From Oscillatoria sp. FACHB-1407 (GTDB taxonomy: Bacteria > Cyanobacteriota > Cyanobacteriia > Elainellales > Elainellaceae), in the NCBI RefSeq assembly GCF_014697545.1, contig NZ_JACJSA010000002.1, forward strand, positions 496,001-560,000: DNA of 64,000 nt, in the 5' to 3' direction. Made by a program: the position numbers and the translations under genes. Shown piece by piece: positions 46,974 through 55,470 of this stretch. The notes beneath the pieces were generated by a model. That model worked only from the letters and a program-made list of their open reading frames with translations, did not search any database and was not told the origin of the DNA. Position 1 is the stretch's first letter. Every line of letters begins with the position of its first letter.

Positions 46974-47525
46974 ATGCATGTATTTCGGCACCTGTTCGGG
47001 CTAACAAGGTTTGGGCTAACACGATTTAGACCGATCCTGTTTGGACTGGCGATCGCCCTCTTAGTCCTGGTGGCTCCTCTGGCTACTCCATCTCCGGCTT
47101 ATGCAGCAAGTTCCGCTGCTATTCGTGCTTACGACGATGTTGAGGCAACCGTCAAAGATTTTTCTGGACAAAGCTTGATTCGGGCTGAATTTAGCGATGC
47201 CAAACTCAAAGGGGCGAATTTCAGTAACGCTGATTTGCGCGGTGCTGTCTTTAATGGAGCGGTTCTAACGGATGCTAACTTCCACGCGGTAGACTTCAGC
47301 GACGGCATTGCTTATATTACCGACCTGGCAAATGCTGATTTAACCGATGCGGTGTTAACGTCAGCCATGATGCTTAAATCCAATTTTCGAGGGGCTAATG
47401 TAACGGGCGCAGACTTTACCGATGCTGTGCTCGATCGCGACCAGATCGTTGCGTTGTGTAAGTCTGCTAGCGGTGTAAATCCTGTCACCGGAGCCGATAC
47501 TCGCGAGTCCTTAGGATGCCGATAA
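46974..47525 (+). CDS. Exported pentapeptide-repeat protein (lumenal type)
   Basis: A 183-residue protein. A signal peptide (about 1-43, ending SPAYA) is followed by pentapeptide repeats of the A(D/N)LxX type at about 70-150 ([56 protein letters not shown]). A C-terminal cap has two Cys ([27 protein letters not shown]). This matches the small lumenal pentapeptide proteins of cyanobacteria and chloroplasts, which form right-handed quadrilateral beta-helices and have unknown function. The first residues contain a short internal duplication (LTRFGLTRF). Confidence 0.88.
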   Translation: MHVFRHLFGLTRFGLTRFRPILFGLAIALLVLVAPLATPSPAYAASSAAIRAYDDVEATVKDFSGQSLIRAEFSDAKLKGANFSNADLRGAVFNGAVLTDANFHAVDFSDGIAYITDLANADLTDAVLTSAMMLKSNFRGANVTGADFTDAVLDRDQIVALCKSASGVNPVTGADTRESLGCR

Positions 47526-48013
47526 AGGCATTTTGAAACTCATCCATTGCATCAATATCCCGATTGCAGGGGCGGTTCGCGAACCGCCCCTATTTGTAAT
47601 TCACGGAGATGAGAATCCAAATTGGGCAAGGTCGTCCATTCAGGGCAAGGACGCAGAGCCACTGAATTTTTACAGCCATTCTCAGTAGTTGCCTGTGTGA
47701 AAACCACTGTAAAACCAGTTCTAGAAATTGCTGCTACAGATCGTACCCCACCGCCTGCGGCACCTCCCCTTATCAAGGGGAGGTTGGGAGGGGTCAGATG
47801 TGTAGCCTTTAAAAATTGAATTGGTATAAGACCACAATTTTTATCCTTCGGGTATTTCTTCTCCCAATGGGGGTTGCGCGGAAAATCATGAATAGCTAAA
47901 AAATACCCTCGCCATTCGGATTTTGAAAGGTTATGGTTGTAGCAAAAAGTAGTGTTTTTCCCTGAACACTATGTTTTGTCGTTCAAACCCATACCATCGA
48001 CCAGGGTACTGTT
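47526..48013. other. Gene-free gap with palindromic repeats
   Basis: The gap holds the perfect palindrome GGGCGGTTCGCGAACCGCCC (within 47570-47591) just after the pentapeptide gene, and the hairpin CCTCCCCTTATCAAGGGGAGG-like sequence at 47763-47783 within a known type of cyanobacterial intergenic repeat. GAATTGGTAT near 47818 matches a terminus of repeat A. Small frames here are not called. Confidence 0.65.
47570..47591. repeat. 22-bp perfect palindrome with TTCGCGAA centre
   Basis: The arms are GGGGCGGTTCG and CGAACCGCCCC. Its centre and GC-arm style match the core of MITE-like element A. It lies 45 bp after the pentapeptide gene stop and could end or protect that transcript. Confidence 0.7.
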
Positions 48014-48367
48014 ATGAAGCCCCAGGATAACCGAGAGGAAGAATTGCGGCGGCGAGAGCAAGAACTGCGGGAGCGGGAGTTGCAACTGCGTCTGCGCGAA
48101 CTGGAAGCAGAGATTCACCAACTGCCACCACAGCCATCGTACCCATCAGCGCAACAGCCACCCCTCTTGCATCCCACGAAACACGAGCCACCTCCCACCA
48201 AATTTCAAACCTGGCTAAAGAAGCTGACCACTGTGGGTAAGTTTCTGGCGATCGTAGTGGCAGTCATTGTTGCGGTGCGGGTGGCATCCTGGCTTGCTAC
48301 AGTCGTCATCGTTGCCGGGATTGCCTGGTTAGCTTACAAGATTTTGTTTGAAACTGATAAAAAATAG
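48014..48367 (+). CDS. Small coiled-coil protein with C-terminal membrane segment
   Basis: A 117-residue protein. Residues 1-40 are a highly charged Glu/Arg helix (EEELRRREQELRERELQLRLRELEAE), followed by a Pro-rich linker (about 41-70) and one long or two short hydrophobic helices (about 75-112). I do not recognise a family. Codon use and position 12 bp before the next gene support it as real. The layout (coiled coil exposed in the cytosol, membrane tail) suggests a partner or scaffold at the membrane. It is the first of a same-strand run of four genes that ends with two dynamin-like GTPases. Confidence 0.65.
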   Translation: MKPQDNREEELRRREQELRERELQLRLRELEAEIHQLPPQPSYPSAQQPPLLHPTKHEPPPTKFQTWLKKLTTVGKFLAIVVAVIVAVRVASWLATVVIVAGIAWLAYKILFETDKK

Positions 48368-48379
48368 CAACTTAAATCC

Positions 48380-48913
48380 ATGAACAGTTCTATGTCCTGG
48401 CTTCCTAACCTGGGTTCGTGGGTTCGAGCGATCGCCCTCACTGTTCTGATGTGGGGCTTGCAGGTCGGCATTGGTTATGTCTGGCAGATCATTGGCATTG
48501 TGATTCGTTGGTCACCGCGATTGGGATTTCTGGTAGGGGTGTTAATGGTACTCTCCCCAATCCTGTTGATTGCGGTCGTGCATCATTTCTCTCAGGGCTT
48601 GCTCAACCAGATTGATCCACAGGGGCGATCGCCCCGCCAATCTCAGGAGCCAGGATTGTTTCCAGGATTATTGAGTTGGTGGGAAGGATTCTATGGCTGG
48701 ACTGTCAGCCTGCTGTCGATGCTCACCAGCTATCTCTTATTGGGCATTGTTCTACCATCCTTTTCGCTCACAACGTTGCTCTACACCCCATTCACCTCCG
48801 GGGAATTCACCCTCGTTATGACTAGCCTGGTACGGGTTGTGATTGCGGCGTTTCTCTATCACTTTGAATATGCTGTTCAGCAATCTTGGTTGACAGGAAA
48901 TAGTAGTGATTAA
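48380..48913 (+). CDS. Membrane protein of unknown function
   Basis: This 177-residue protein has about four hydrophobic segments (roughly 15-35, 42-62, 104-135, 140-162). A polar loop at 72-92 reads LLNQIDPQGRSPRQSQE. No known family was recognised. Its start is 12 bp after the stop of the coiled-coil/membrane gene, so the two are probably translated from one mRNA. The dynamin-like genes begin 237 bp further on, after a repeat-rich stretch. Function is unknown. Confidence 0.65.
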   Translation: MNSSMSWLPNLGSWVRAIALTVLMWGLQVGIGYVWQIIGIVIRWSPRLGFLVGVLMVLSPILLIAVVHHFSQGLLNQIDPQGRSPRQSQEPGLFPGLLSWWEGFYGWTVSLLSMLTSYLLLGIVLPSFSLTTLLYTPFTSGEFTLVMTSLVRVVIAAFLYHFEYAVQQSWLTGNSSD

Positions 48914-49030
48914 TCCATGATGTCGCTAGACTCCTCAATGCTAAGGGGGCTTCCGTCACTCAAAGTCCCCCAGGTTAAGGGATCTAGGGGCAAAGCTAAA
49001 ACTTTACTTCGTTCTTTTCTGTCTTTCACG

Positions 49031-49060
49031 GTGCGTTACGCTTCGCTAACGACACCCTAC
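49031..49060. repeat. Imperfect palindromic repeat GTGCGTTACG/CTAACG
   Basis: GGTGCGTTACG followed by CTTCG and CTAACGACACC is an imperfect hairpin of the type dispersed in cyanobacterial genomes as GTAGGGTGCGTTA-like repeats. It lies about 90 bp before the first dynamin-like gene. Confidence 0.5.
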
Positions 49061-49070
49061 AAAACCATTT

Positions 49071-49147
49071 TTTATCCTTCATCCCTCATCCTTTAGCCCT
49101 TCCTGCTTCTCTCTTCCCTTTTATCCCTCATCCTTCATCCTTTCCTT
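49071..49147. repeat. Pyrimidine heptamer array abutting the first dynamin-like gene
   Basis: TATCCTTC, ATCCCTC and ATCCTTT units are interleaved with CTTCCCTT runs up to 4 bp before the start ATG at 49151. No Shine-Dalgarno sequence separates array and start, as at glcF. Confidence 0.8.
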
Positions 49148-49150
49148 TTT

Positions 49151-51205
49151 ATGTCCTCCTCCACTCATTTCCTCAACGACCTCGATCGCATCAGTCGCAC
49201 TCGTCAGGCGATCGCTCAAAACCTCGAAAAGATTGCCGATGCGCTGTTTACAGCAGAAGCAGAGGGTGAGACGACCTCTGGCAAGCTGGGGTTAGAGCGT
49301 GAAATTGAAGACATCAGCACGGCTAGCAAAAACCTGAAGAAGGGGGTGTTTCGGTTGCTGGTCTTGGGAGATATGAAGCGGGGCAAGAGCACGTTTTTGA
49401 ATGCGTTGATCGGCGAGAATTTGCTGCCCAGCGATGTGAATCCCTGTACTGCCCTGCTAACCATTCTGAAGTATGGGGCAGAGAAAACAGTGACAATTCA
49501 CTTTAACGATGGCAAGCCTCCAGAGCGGATTGACTTCAAAGACTTTAAGCAACGCTATACGATTCCCCCAGAGGAAGCTAAGGAGCTAGAGCAGAAGAAG
49601 CAGCAAGCGTTTCCTGATGTCAGTCATGCGGTGGTGGAATATCCGCTGCCCTTGCTGGAAAAAGGCGTTGAGATTGTGGATAGTCCTGGCTTAAATGACA
49701 CGGAAGCCCGCAATGCTCTCTCCTTGGGCTATATCAACAACTGCCATGCGATTTTGTTTGTCTTGCGGGCTTCCCAACCTTGCACCATGGCAGAACGGCG
49801 ATATCTGGAGAACTACATCAAAGATCGAGGACTCTCAATCTTCTTTTTAATAAACGCCTGGGATCAGGTGAAGGAGGGGTTAATCGACCCCGATGATGCA
49901 GCGGAACTGGCAGAGGCGGAAAACAAGCTCCGTAAGGTATTTCACGCCAATCTAGCAGAGTATTGCGTCGTGGATGGCGTCAATGTCTACGACGAGCGAG
50001 TGTTTGAAATCTCTGCTATCACGGCTTTGCGGCGACGGATCAAAGACGCCAATGCCGACCTGGAGGGAACTGGATTTACACCCTTTATTCGTTCCCTTAA
50101 CACCTTCCTGACCCAGGAGCGGGCGATCGCGGAGTTACGTCAGGGGCGAACTCTGGCACGACAGGCGCAGACGCGAGTGAAAGAAGCGATTGATCGCCGC
50201 ATTCCTTTACTGAACCAGACCGTGCAAGAACTGAAACAGCGTATCCAATCCGTTGAACCGCAATTCGCCCAACTGTCGGAGATTCGTGATCAGTTCCGGG
50301 ACGAAATTCGCTCGATGCGTGATCGCAAAGCCCGGGCGATCGCTGATTCCTTCCGCACCTATGTATTCGGCTTAGAGGGAACGTTTGAGCAAGATTTCCT
50401 GCGCTACCAACCCGGAGATATGCAGTTCTTCGATTTCCTCAGCGAGAACAAACGTCAGCAATTCAATGCAGCGGCTCAGCAGGGATTCCAACAATACGTC
50501 AACGATAAATTCTTTGCCTGGACGTTGACTGCTGAAAAGGACTTAACGGCTGCCTTTGGGGATTTATCTAAGAGTGCGGAGAAATACGGCGCGTCCTACG
50601 CTCAAATCACCGATCAAATCAGCGCAAAACTCACCGGACAAGCTCTCCATCCTCGACCCGAAACCAGCACCGGAGATGACAATACTCCCGGTTGGGCAAA
50701 GTGGGCAATGGGTCTGTTCTCCCTGGCGACGGGCAACTTTGCAGGTGCGGCTCTGGCGGTTTCTGGGTTTGATTTCAAGAGCATTTTGCTCAACCTGTTT
50801 GCCACGACGGGAATTGCCATTATCTTTGGCTCCATTCTCGGTCCTTTTGGCATTATTATTGCCAGCTTAGGGCTTGGGGCATTGCAAGCCGATCACGCCC
50901 GCAAGCAGTTTGCCAAAGCCATCAAAAAAGAACTGGTAAAATACTTGCCCAAAATTGCTCAGGAACAGTGGCAACCGATTTACAGTGCGGTTCAGGAATG
51001 CTTTGATGCTTACGAACGCGAGGTGATTAAGCGGATCAACGACGACATCCACTCGCGTCACGCCGAGTTAAACAACCTGTTGAAGCAGAAGGAATCTCAC
51101 GAGATTAACCGCGAGATGGAACTGAAGCGATTGCAGGGGGTTGAGGCGATCGTCTCGGACGAATGCCGCAAGCTGGAAGCAAGCTATCAAACCTTATTGG
51201 TGTAA
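49151..51205 (+). CDS. Bacterial dynamin-like GTPase 1
   Basis: A 684-residue large GTPase. G1 is GDMKRGKS at 73-80, G2 Thr100 (NPCTALLT), G3 DSPG at 177-180 and G4 NAWD at 235-238. Long helical stalk regions follow (about 340-560), then a hydrophobic paddle-like stretch at about 537-585 (FKSILLNLF, GIAIIFGSILGPFGIIIASLGLGAL) and a further helical C-terminus. This matches bacterial dynamin-like proteins such as the Nostoc BDLP and the tandem Campylobacter DLP1/DLP2. Family members bend, tether or fuse membranes on GTP hydrolysis, and some protect against membrane stress or phage. It is followed by a second dynamin-like gene. Confidence 0.92.
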   Translation: MSSSTHFLNDLDRISRTRQAIAQNLEKIADALFTAEAEGETTSGKLGLEREIEDISTASKNLKKGVFRLLVLGDMKRGKSTFLNALIGENLLPSDVNPCTALLTILKYGAEKTVTIHFNDGKPPERIDFKDFKQRYTIPPEEAKELEQKKQQAFPDVSHAVVEYPLPLLEKGVEIVDSPGLNDTEARNALSLGYINNCHAILFVLRASQPCTMAERRYLENYIKDRGLSIFFLINAWDQVKEGLIDPDDAAELAEAENKLRKVFHANLAEYCVVDGVNVYDERVFEISAITALRRRIKDANADLEGTGFTPFIRSLNTFLTQERAIAELRQGRTLARQAQTRVKEAIDRRIPLLNQTVQELKQRIQSVEPQFAQLSEIRDQFRDEIRSMRDRKARAIADSFRTYVFGLEGTFEQDFLRYQPGDMQFFDFLSENKRQQFNAAAQQGFQQYVNDKFFAWTLTAEKDLTAAFGDLSKSAEKYGASYAQITDQISAKLTGQALHPRPETSTGDDNTPGWAKWAMGLFSLATGNFAGAALAVSGFDFKSILLNLFATTGIAIIFGSILGPFGIIIASLGLGALQADHARKQFAKAIKKELVKYLPKIAQEQWQPIYSAVQECFDAYEREVIKRINDDIHSRHAELNNLLKQKESHEINREMELKRLQGVEAIVSDECRKLEASYQTLLV

Positions 51206-51215
51206 TCGATCGCTG

Positions 51216-51248
51216 AGAAGTCGGAGTTTTTCAAAAACTCCGACTTCT
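51216..51248. repeat. 16-bp perfect inverted repeat between the dynamin-like genes
   Basis: AGAAGTCGGAGTTTTT (51216-51231) and AAAAACTCCGACTTCT (51233-51248) pair perfectly around a single base; the effective loop would be TTTCAAA. It shares the GTCGGAG block with the hairpin at 45609-45635. It can act as an intrinsic terminator only weakly (no T-run follows), and could partly uncouple the two genes. Confidence 0.75.
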
Positions 51249-51294
51249 GCACGTTGAGAATTGCTACAAAGATTTAGAATTCAGGGCAATCAGG

Positions 51295-52977
51295 ATGGAG
51301 CAAGACACCTGCCATACTCTACTTAATCACCTCCAGGCAGCAGTCAGTTTGTTAGAACTGCCCGCCGATGCTCCCCTGCGACGGGAGGTCAACCTGCTGG
51401 CTAACGTAGTCAACCGATCGAGCTTTCGGATTGCGGTCTTTGCCCCGTTTAACTATGGCAAATCTACCCTGTTGAATGCTCTGCTGGGGGAACGTGCCCT
51501 ACCCATTGACCTGATTCCTACGACAGGGGCGGCGATCGCCGTTCGTTATGGCACGGAATTACGAAGCCGCATTGCCTTTCGTGATGGAGCCGTGATTGAT
51601 GAAGCAGGAACAGATATCCTGAAACAGTTTGCGATTTTAGATGGCGATGCGAAGCAGTCCCCCCTGGAGGGAAATCGCCGGATGCGTGAAGATGTGGTGT
51701 CTGTTGAAGTGACCTGTCCCCATCCCTTTCTGCAATTAGGGGTGGAACTGATCGACCTCCCCGGTACAAATGATCAGGAAGCACTGGATGCTTTGGTACG
51801 TGACCAACTGCTAACAGCCGATCTGGTAATACAGGTGTTAGATGGTCGCAAGTTGATGACTCTGGGTGAGCGGGAGCATCTACGGGATTGGTTGCTCGAT
51901 CGCGGCATCAGCACCGTCGTCTTTGTGGTTAATTTTCTAAATTTGCTCGAACCAGAGGATCAAAAACAGGTTTACAATCGGCTGCGGTTTGTCGCCGAAA
52001 GCTTTCGGGCAAAGCTGCCCCCCGGAGTGAGCAACCTGTATCGAGTAGATGCTCTGCCTGCACTACGGGCACGCCTCAAAGGGGATGTAGCTGAAGCTCA
52101 GGCGGCAGGCTTACCGATGTTTGAGGCAGCTCTACAGCAAATTGTCCACGGTCTACAGGGACAACCCAGCGAGACTCGTCTGCCCCGACTGCAAGCGATC
52201 GCCACCCAGGTGCGGCAAGCCCTACGCGACAAGATGAGTGCGATCGCTGCGACGGCTCCCACTCACGATGAGAAAGAATTACAGCGAGTCCAGATCAAAC
52301 GCAAAGCGCAGGGACTCATCCAGAAAGGCTTTTCGGGTAGTGTTGACGATTTACGCCAGTGGCTCTCCTTATCTAACCTGCTGGATCGCTATCATGCGGC
52401 TGCAACCCTTGCCCTCAAGCAATTTGAATTTACTGATTGGGTGACTCACTCCCTCAAACCCGACTGGACATCACATCAGAGATCCGTTGTGGAGTGGGTT
52501 TACAAAGCCTGCGAGTTTTTTGGGCAGGCAAGACCCGCCGATCTCTGGGTGACGTTTCCCGAAGAGCCAACGGTTGTGCTGCCCAATGCCCCCCAGCAAC
52601 CCTCCAAATCCTCCTCTGGAGGAGTTGCTCCCGTGGCGATCGCGACGGGGTTGGGGTGGGTGTTTGGCGGACCCATTGGAGCAGCAGTTTTGGGGGGTGC
52701 TAGTTACCTGATTAATAAATCAGATGGCACTGAAGCTCCTAACAGCTCTGTTTCAGCCGATGCCTTGACTTATCAAGTTGAGCAACTATATCGCAACGCC
52801 ACGCAAGATTATCTCAACCGCTTCAGCACCACAGCTCTGTCAGCCCTGCAACGCTATGAAGCGATCGCCAATCCCATTATCAACTGCCCCATTCCCGATC
52901 CTCCCGCACAAGACTCGCATCAGCATTATCAAATTCAACTGATTCAAAGTGCTTTAGAGAACTTGGGAGAAGGATAA
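51295..52977 (+). CDS. Bacterial dynamin-like GTPase 2 (degenerate G1/G4)
   Basis: This 560-residue protein has a P-loop-like G1 (APFNYGKST, about 50-58, with Ala for the first Gly), G2 Thr (IPTTGA, about 74-79), G3 DLPG at 154-157, and NFLN at 213-216 where NKxD or NxxD is normal. Stalk helices follow, then a Gly/Ala-rich hydrophobic stretch (about 444-475, GGVAPVAIATGLGWVFGGPIGAAVLGGASYLI) that probably inserts into membrane. It is shorter than its neighbour and only distantly similar. Paired bacterial dynamins can form hetero-oligomers in which one partner has altered nucleotide handling; that is the inferred arrangement here. Confidence 0.87.
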   Translation: MEQDTCHTLLNHLQAAVSLLELPADAPLRREVNLLANVVNRSSFRIAVFAPFNYGKSTLLNALLGERALPIDLIPTTGAAIAVRYGTELRSRIAFRDGAVIDEAGTDILKQFAILDGDAKQSPLEGNRRMREDVVSVEVTCPHPFLQLGVELIDLPGTNDQEALDALVRDQLLTADLVIQVLDGRKLMTLGEREHLRDWLLDRGISTVVFVVNFLNLLEPEDQKQVYNRLRFVAESFRAKLPPGVSNLYRVDALPALRARLKGDVAEAQAAGLPMFEAALQQIVHGLQGQPSETRLPRLQAIATQVRQALRDKMSAIAATAPTHDEKELQRVQIKRKAQGLIQKGFSGSVDDLRQWLSLSNLLDRYHAAATLALKQFEFTDWVTHSLKPDWTSHQRSVVEWVYKACEFFGQARPADLWVTFPEEPTVVLPNAPQQPSKSSSGGVAPVAIATGLGWVFGGPIGAAVLGGASYLINKSDGTEAPNSSVSADALTYQVEQLYRNATQDYLNRFSTTALSALQRYEAIANPIINCPIPDPPAQDSHQHYQIQLIQSALENLGEG

Positions 52978-53090
52978 AAAAGAAGGATAAAGGATGAAGG
53001 ATCAAGGATAAAACAGAAGCATTTATCAACCCCTTTTATCTTTTATCCCTTATCCCTCATCCTTCACCTCTTGTCCTTCATTCTTCCTAT
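52978..53090. repeat. Opposed heptamer arrays between convergent genes
   Basis: Purine units (AAGGATAAAGGATGAAGGATCAAGG) begin right after the stop of the second GTPase gene and are followed by pyrimidine units (TTTTATCCCTTATCCCTCATCC) up to the stop of the convergent methyltransferase gene. The halves can pair imperfectly over about 30 bp, a possible two-way transcript end. Confidence 0.8.
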
Positions 53091-53863
53091 AGTGCTGTCA
53101 ACGTGCGGAGCAATTCAGCAGACCAATCGGCTTTCGCAATGTCCTGTTTTTGGAATAGTACTCCCGCTAAGAAATAGAGATTCTTAGAATAGAAGGCTTT
53201 GCGATCGCCTCTAAGTTTAGCAATCTGATCTCTCACCTTTGGCTCAGAACTGTAATACCCAAATGTGAGTGGTGTCACCATAAAGTCAGCGACATTATAG
53301 CCCTGTTCTAAAGCAAGGGCGATCGTACCCACAGGGTTGGAATAGCTAGAAACCAGTAACATTGCGCTGGGATAGCCCAGTGTTAGCAGACGGTTAGTAA
53401 TCGTTGCGCCATCCGTGCCACCATGCAACAACGGCATACAAATGTCGTTGTCGATCGCAGGAAGATAGGGAGGATTTGCAATCAAATAATGAGCATCTGA
53501 ATGATGAGCATCAAAGAAAGAGTGATTGTAAACCGTATATTTCTGATCTAGCTTATAACGAGTGATTCTAGAATTAGCAATTTCACAAGCGGATGGATTC
53601 AATTCATATCCATAAATTGTTCCATTAAAGGGAGTTCTAAGAAGAGCATTAATGACTGGGCTACCATCTCCACAGCCAAATTCAACAACTTGATCAGAAG
53701 GTTTACAGTGACTAAATACAAGCCGCTCTAAACAGTGAGAATAAAATTGAGACTCTTCAGGACAGAAGAATACATCTTCTTCAGAGCAATTGTAGAAGTC
53801 CGCTGCATTCGATTGAGCAGAGAGAGCAATTTGCTCCTGAGAGCGCAACAATGTTCCAGTCAA
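53087..53863 (-). CDS. NPPY-motif SAM-dependent methyltransferase
   Basis: A 258-residue class I methyltransferase. Motif I is VVEFGCGDGSPVINALL at about 59-75, followed by the acidic GYELNP and motif IV ANPPYLP at 129-135. NPPY marks N-methyltransferases acting on glutamine, adenine or similar nitrogen, as in HemK/PrmC, but there is no HemK N-terminal domain. The start codon is TTG 53863, with GAGGAT eight bases upstream. It lies 128 bp downstream of the heme-oxygenase-like gene on the same strand, suggesting an operon. Substrate unknown; a small-molecule or peptide N-methyltransferase is possible. Confidence 0.8.
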   Translation of the reverse strand: MTGTLLRSQEQIALSAQSNAADFYNCSEEDVFFCPEESQFYSHCLERLVFSHCKPSDQVVEFGCGDGSPVINALLRTPFNGTIYGYELNPSACEIANSRITRYKLDQKYTVYNHSFFDAHHSDAHYLIANPPYLPAIDNDICMPLLHGGTDGATITNRLLTLGYPSAMLLVSSYSNPVGTIALALEQGYNVADFMVTPLTFGYYSSEPKVRDQIAKLRGDRKAFYSKNLYFLAGVLFQKQDIAKADWSAELLRTLTAL

Positions 53864-53991
53864 GGTAATATCCTCGTTTTGTAAATAAGGGTTGAATCAA
53901 TGACAAATTGAGAGTGGGTTAAGAGATACCCACTCAATCAAACAAATGCTGAGTCATCAACAATCAAGGGGGAACAATGAACGGAGAACGA

Positions 53992-55122
53992 TTAACGGGG
54001 CGTAATTACAGGTAAGGGTGCAGTCTGTTCGCCACGCTGAATCACTTGTACAACGGCAACTCCAGCGCGATCGCCCATAAATTTCTCCTGGTCGTAGCCC
54101 AACACAATCTGCCACGCTTGTTTGGGATACATATCCACCAGGGGCAACACCACGTTGTCAATCATCCAGCGACCATGCCGCTCATCTTCCCGAATGTGCA
54201 AATCCCAATAACCCATTGCACCTTCCGAGAGTCCAAGTCGTTGCGCGGCAGTTAAATAGGTTCTGTAAATAGAGGGACCTACGACTTCAAAATAAGCCAG
54301 ACCACCGTTATATCGAAGAAAATGGCGTTTGCACTCTGTCAACAGGAAGTTGTGGTTGATGCTGGCTAACACTTGCCAGGGCACCAAATCAAAGTAGGCT
54401 TCAGGTTGGGTGCTCAAATTCAATTCAGACATCATCTGAGCAAAGAAGGTAGAGTGTTTGCGGCTCAACCGACCATTGCCATACTCTTCCAGTAAGACTT
54501 TGGTGAGGGTAGCTTGCACCTCGTTAGCGGCTCCACCCAAAATGCGGGACAGACGACTCGCTTCAACTAATCCATCAAACGAGGCGATCGCCAACAAATA
54601 GCGATATCCCTCATGGCTCATCTGCTCCTGGATGTAGCGACCCTCTGCCGACAATGGGGGATTCAGATCCGCTGCACCGCGATCGCTCAAAGCTTGTTTC
54701 ACATCTAACGACTTCAGTGCATCAACATCCATTTGTTGCAATTCCCAGGCTTGCCAAACCTGCTCGATCTGTTCGCGGATTTGATGCAAGTAGGGCGATC
54801 GCTCATTGGTGTAATGGCTCAAATCGTCATACCAGAACAGGTTTAAGCGATTGATGCGATACAACACCCGTTGCACAAAACGGTGTGCGGCTTCAGACCC
54901 TTGGGGTTGCTGATAGGCTTCTTTGAGCGCAAGCCCCAAAGCGGTTTCAAAATATCGCACCTCAGATGAGTAGAGGTGCAATCGGGCATCTAATCCATCC
55001 AGTTCTATAAGATTTGCAAAAATAAGCTCAGCTTCATCGTAGGGAGTGAGCGATTGTTGATTGGCTGGGATGACGGAAATATTTGAGTCTAACCCTAACG
55101 GTTTGACAAGATTACTCTGCAT
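53992..55122 (-). CDS. Heme-oxygenase-like diiron protein (iron-containing redox enzyme family)
   Basis: A 376-residue all-helical protein. The C-terminal ~200 residues carry the signature pattern of heme-oxygenase-like diiron oxidases: LEEYGNGRLSRKH near 211-223 (Glu213, His223), a Glu at about 279 (YFEVVGPS), and DLHIREDERHGRWM at 307-320 (His309, Asp313, His316). In characterised members such Glu/His/Asp sets bind two irons and catalyse N-oxygenation, C-C cleavage or lyase reactions (UndA, SznF, BesC, AetD). The N-terminal ~150 residues are an extra helical domain. It lies upstream of an NPPY methyltransferase in the same orientation. Exact ligands and reaction are unknown. Confidence 0.82.
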   Translation of the reverse strand: MQSNLVKPLGLDSNISVIPANQQSLTPYDEAELIFANLIELDGLDARLHLYSSEVRYFETALGLALKEAYQQPQGSEAAHRFVQRVLYRINRLNLFWYDDLSHYTNERSPYLHQIREQIEQVWQAWELQQMDVDALKSLDVKQALSDRGAADLNPPLSAEGRYIQEQMSHEGYRYLLAIASFDGLVEASRLSRILGGAANEVQATLTKVLLEEYGNGRLSRKHSTFFAQMMSELNLSTQPEAYFDLVPWQVLASINHNFLLTECKRHFLRYNGGLAYFEVVGPSIYRTYLTAAQRLGLSEGAMGYWDLHIREDERHGRWMIDNVVLPLVDMYPKQAWQIVLGYDQEKFMGDRAGVAVVQVIQRGEQTAPLPVITPR

Positions 55123-55229
55123 GGATCTCGATTAGTTTATGTCACGTTTCTTAACATGGTCAGCTATTGCTAACAAACGAGCATCCACTTCAGGCAGAGA
55201 CTTCAATGAGCCAAAGGACAGAGCTTGAG

Positions 55230-55470
55230 AAAGCAGAAAATAGAAAAAAGAAGAGAGAAAAAAGGAAAAAGGATAAAAGATGAAGGCTAAAGGATAAACG
55301 AAGATGTCGATAAAATGCCTTTATTTAATCCTTTATCCTTTATCGTTTATCCCTTCTCTAAAAGCCCTTATTAAAAGCTTTTTGGGCGATGCCTCATAAC
55401 TATATTTCTTTTTTCTCTTTTCTCTTTTCCTCTACCTCTTATCCTTCATCCTTTATCGTTTATCCTTTCA
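55230..55470. repeat. Heptamer arrays downstream of the M15 peptidase gene
   Basis: Plus-strand purine units (AAAGGATAAAAGATGAAGGC, about 55270-55300) and pyrimidine units (ATCCTTTATCCTTTATCGTTTATCC, about 55331-55360) are followed by a second pyrimidine block (ATCCTTCATCCTTTATCGTTTATCC, about 55441-55467) that ends at the M15 stop. On the gene's coding strand the last block reads as a purine array immediately after the stop. Confidence 0.8.
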
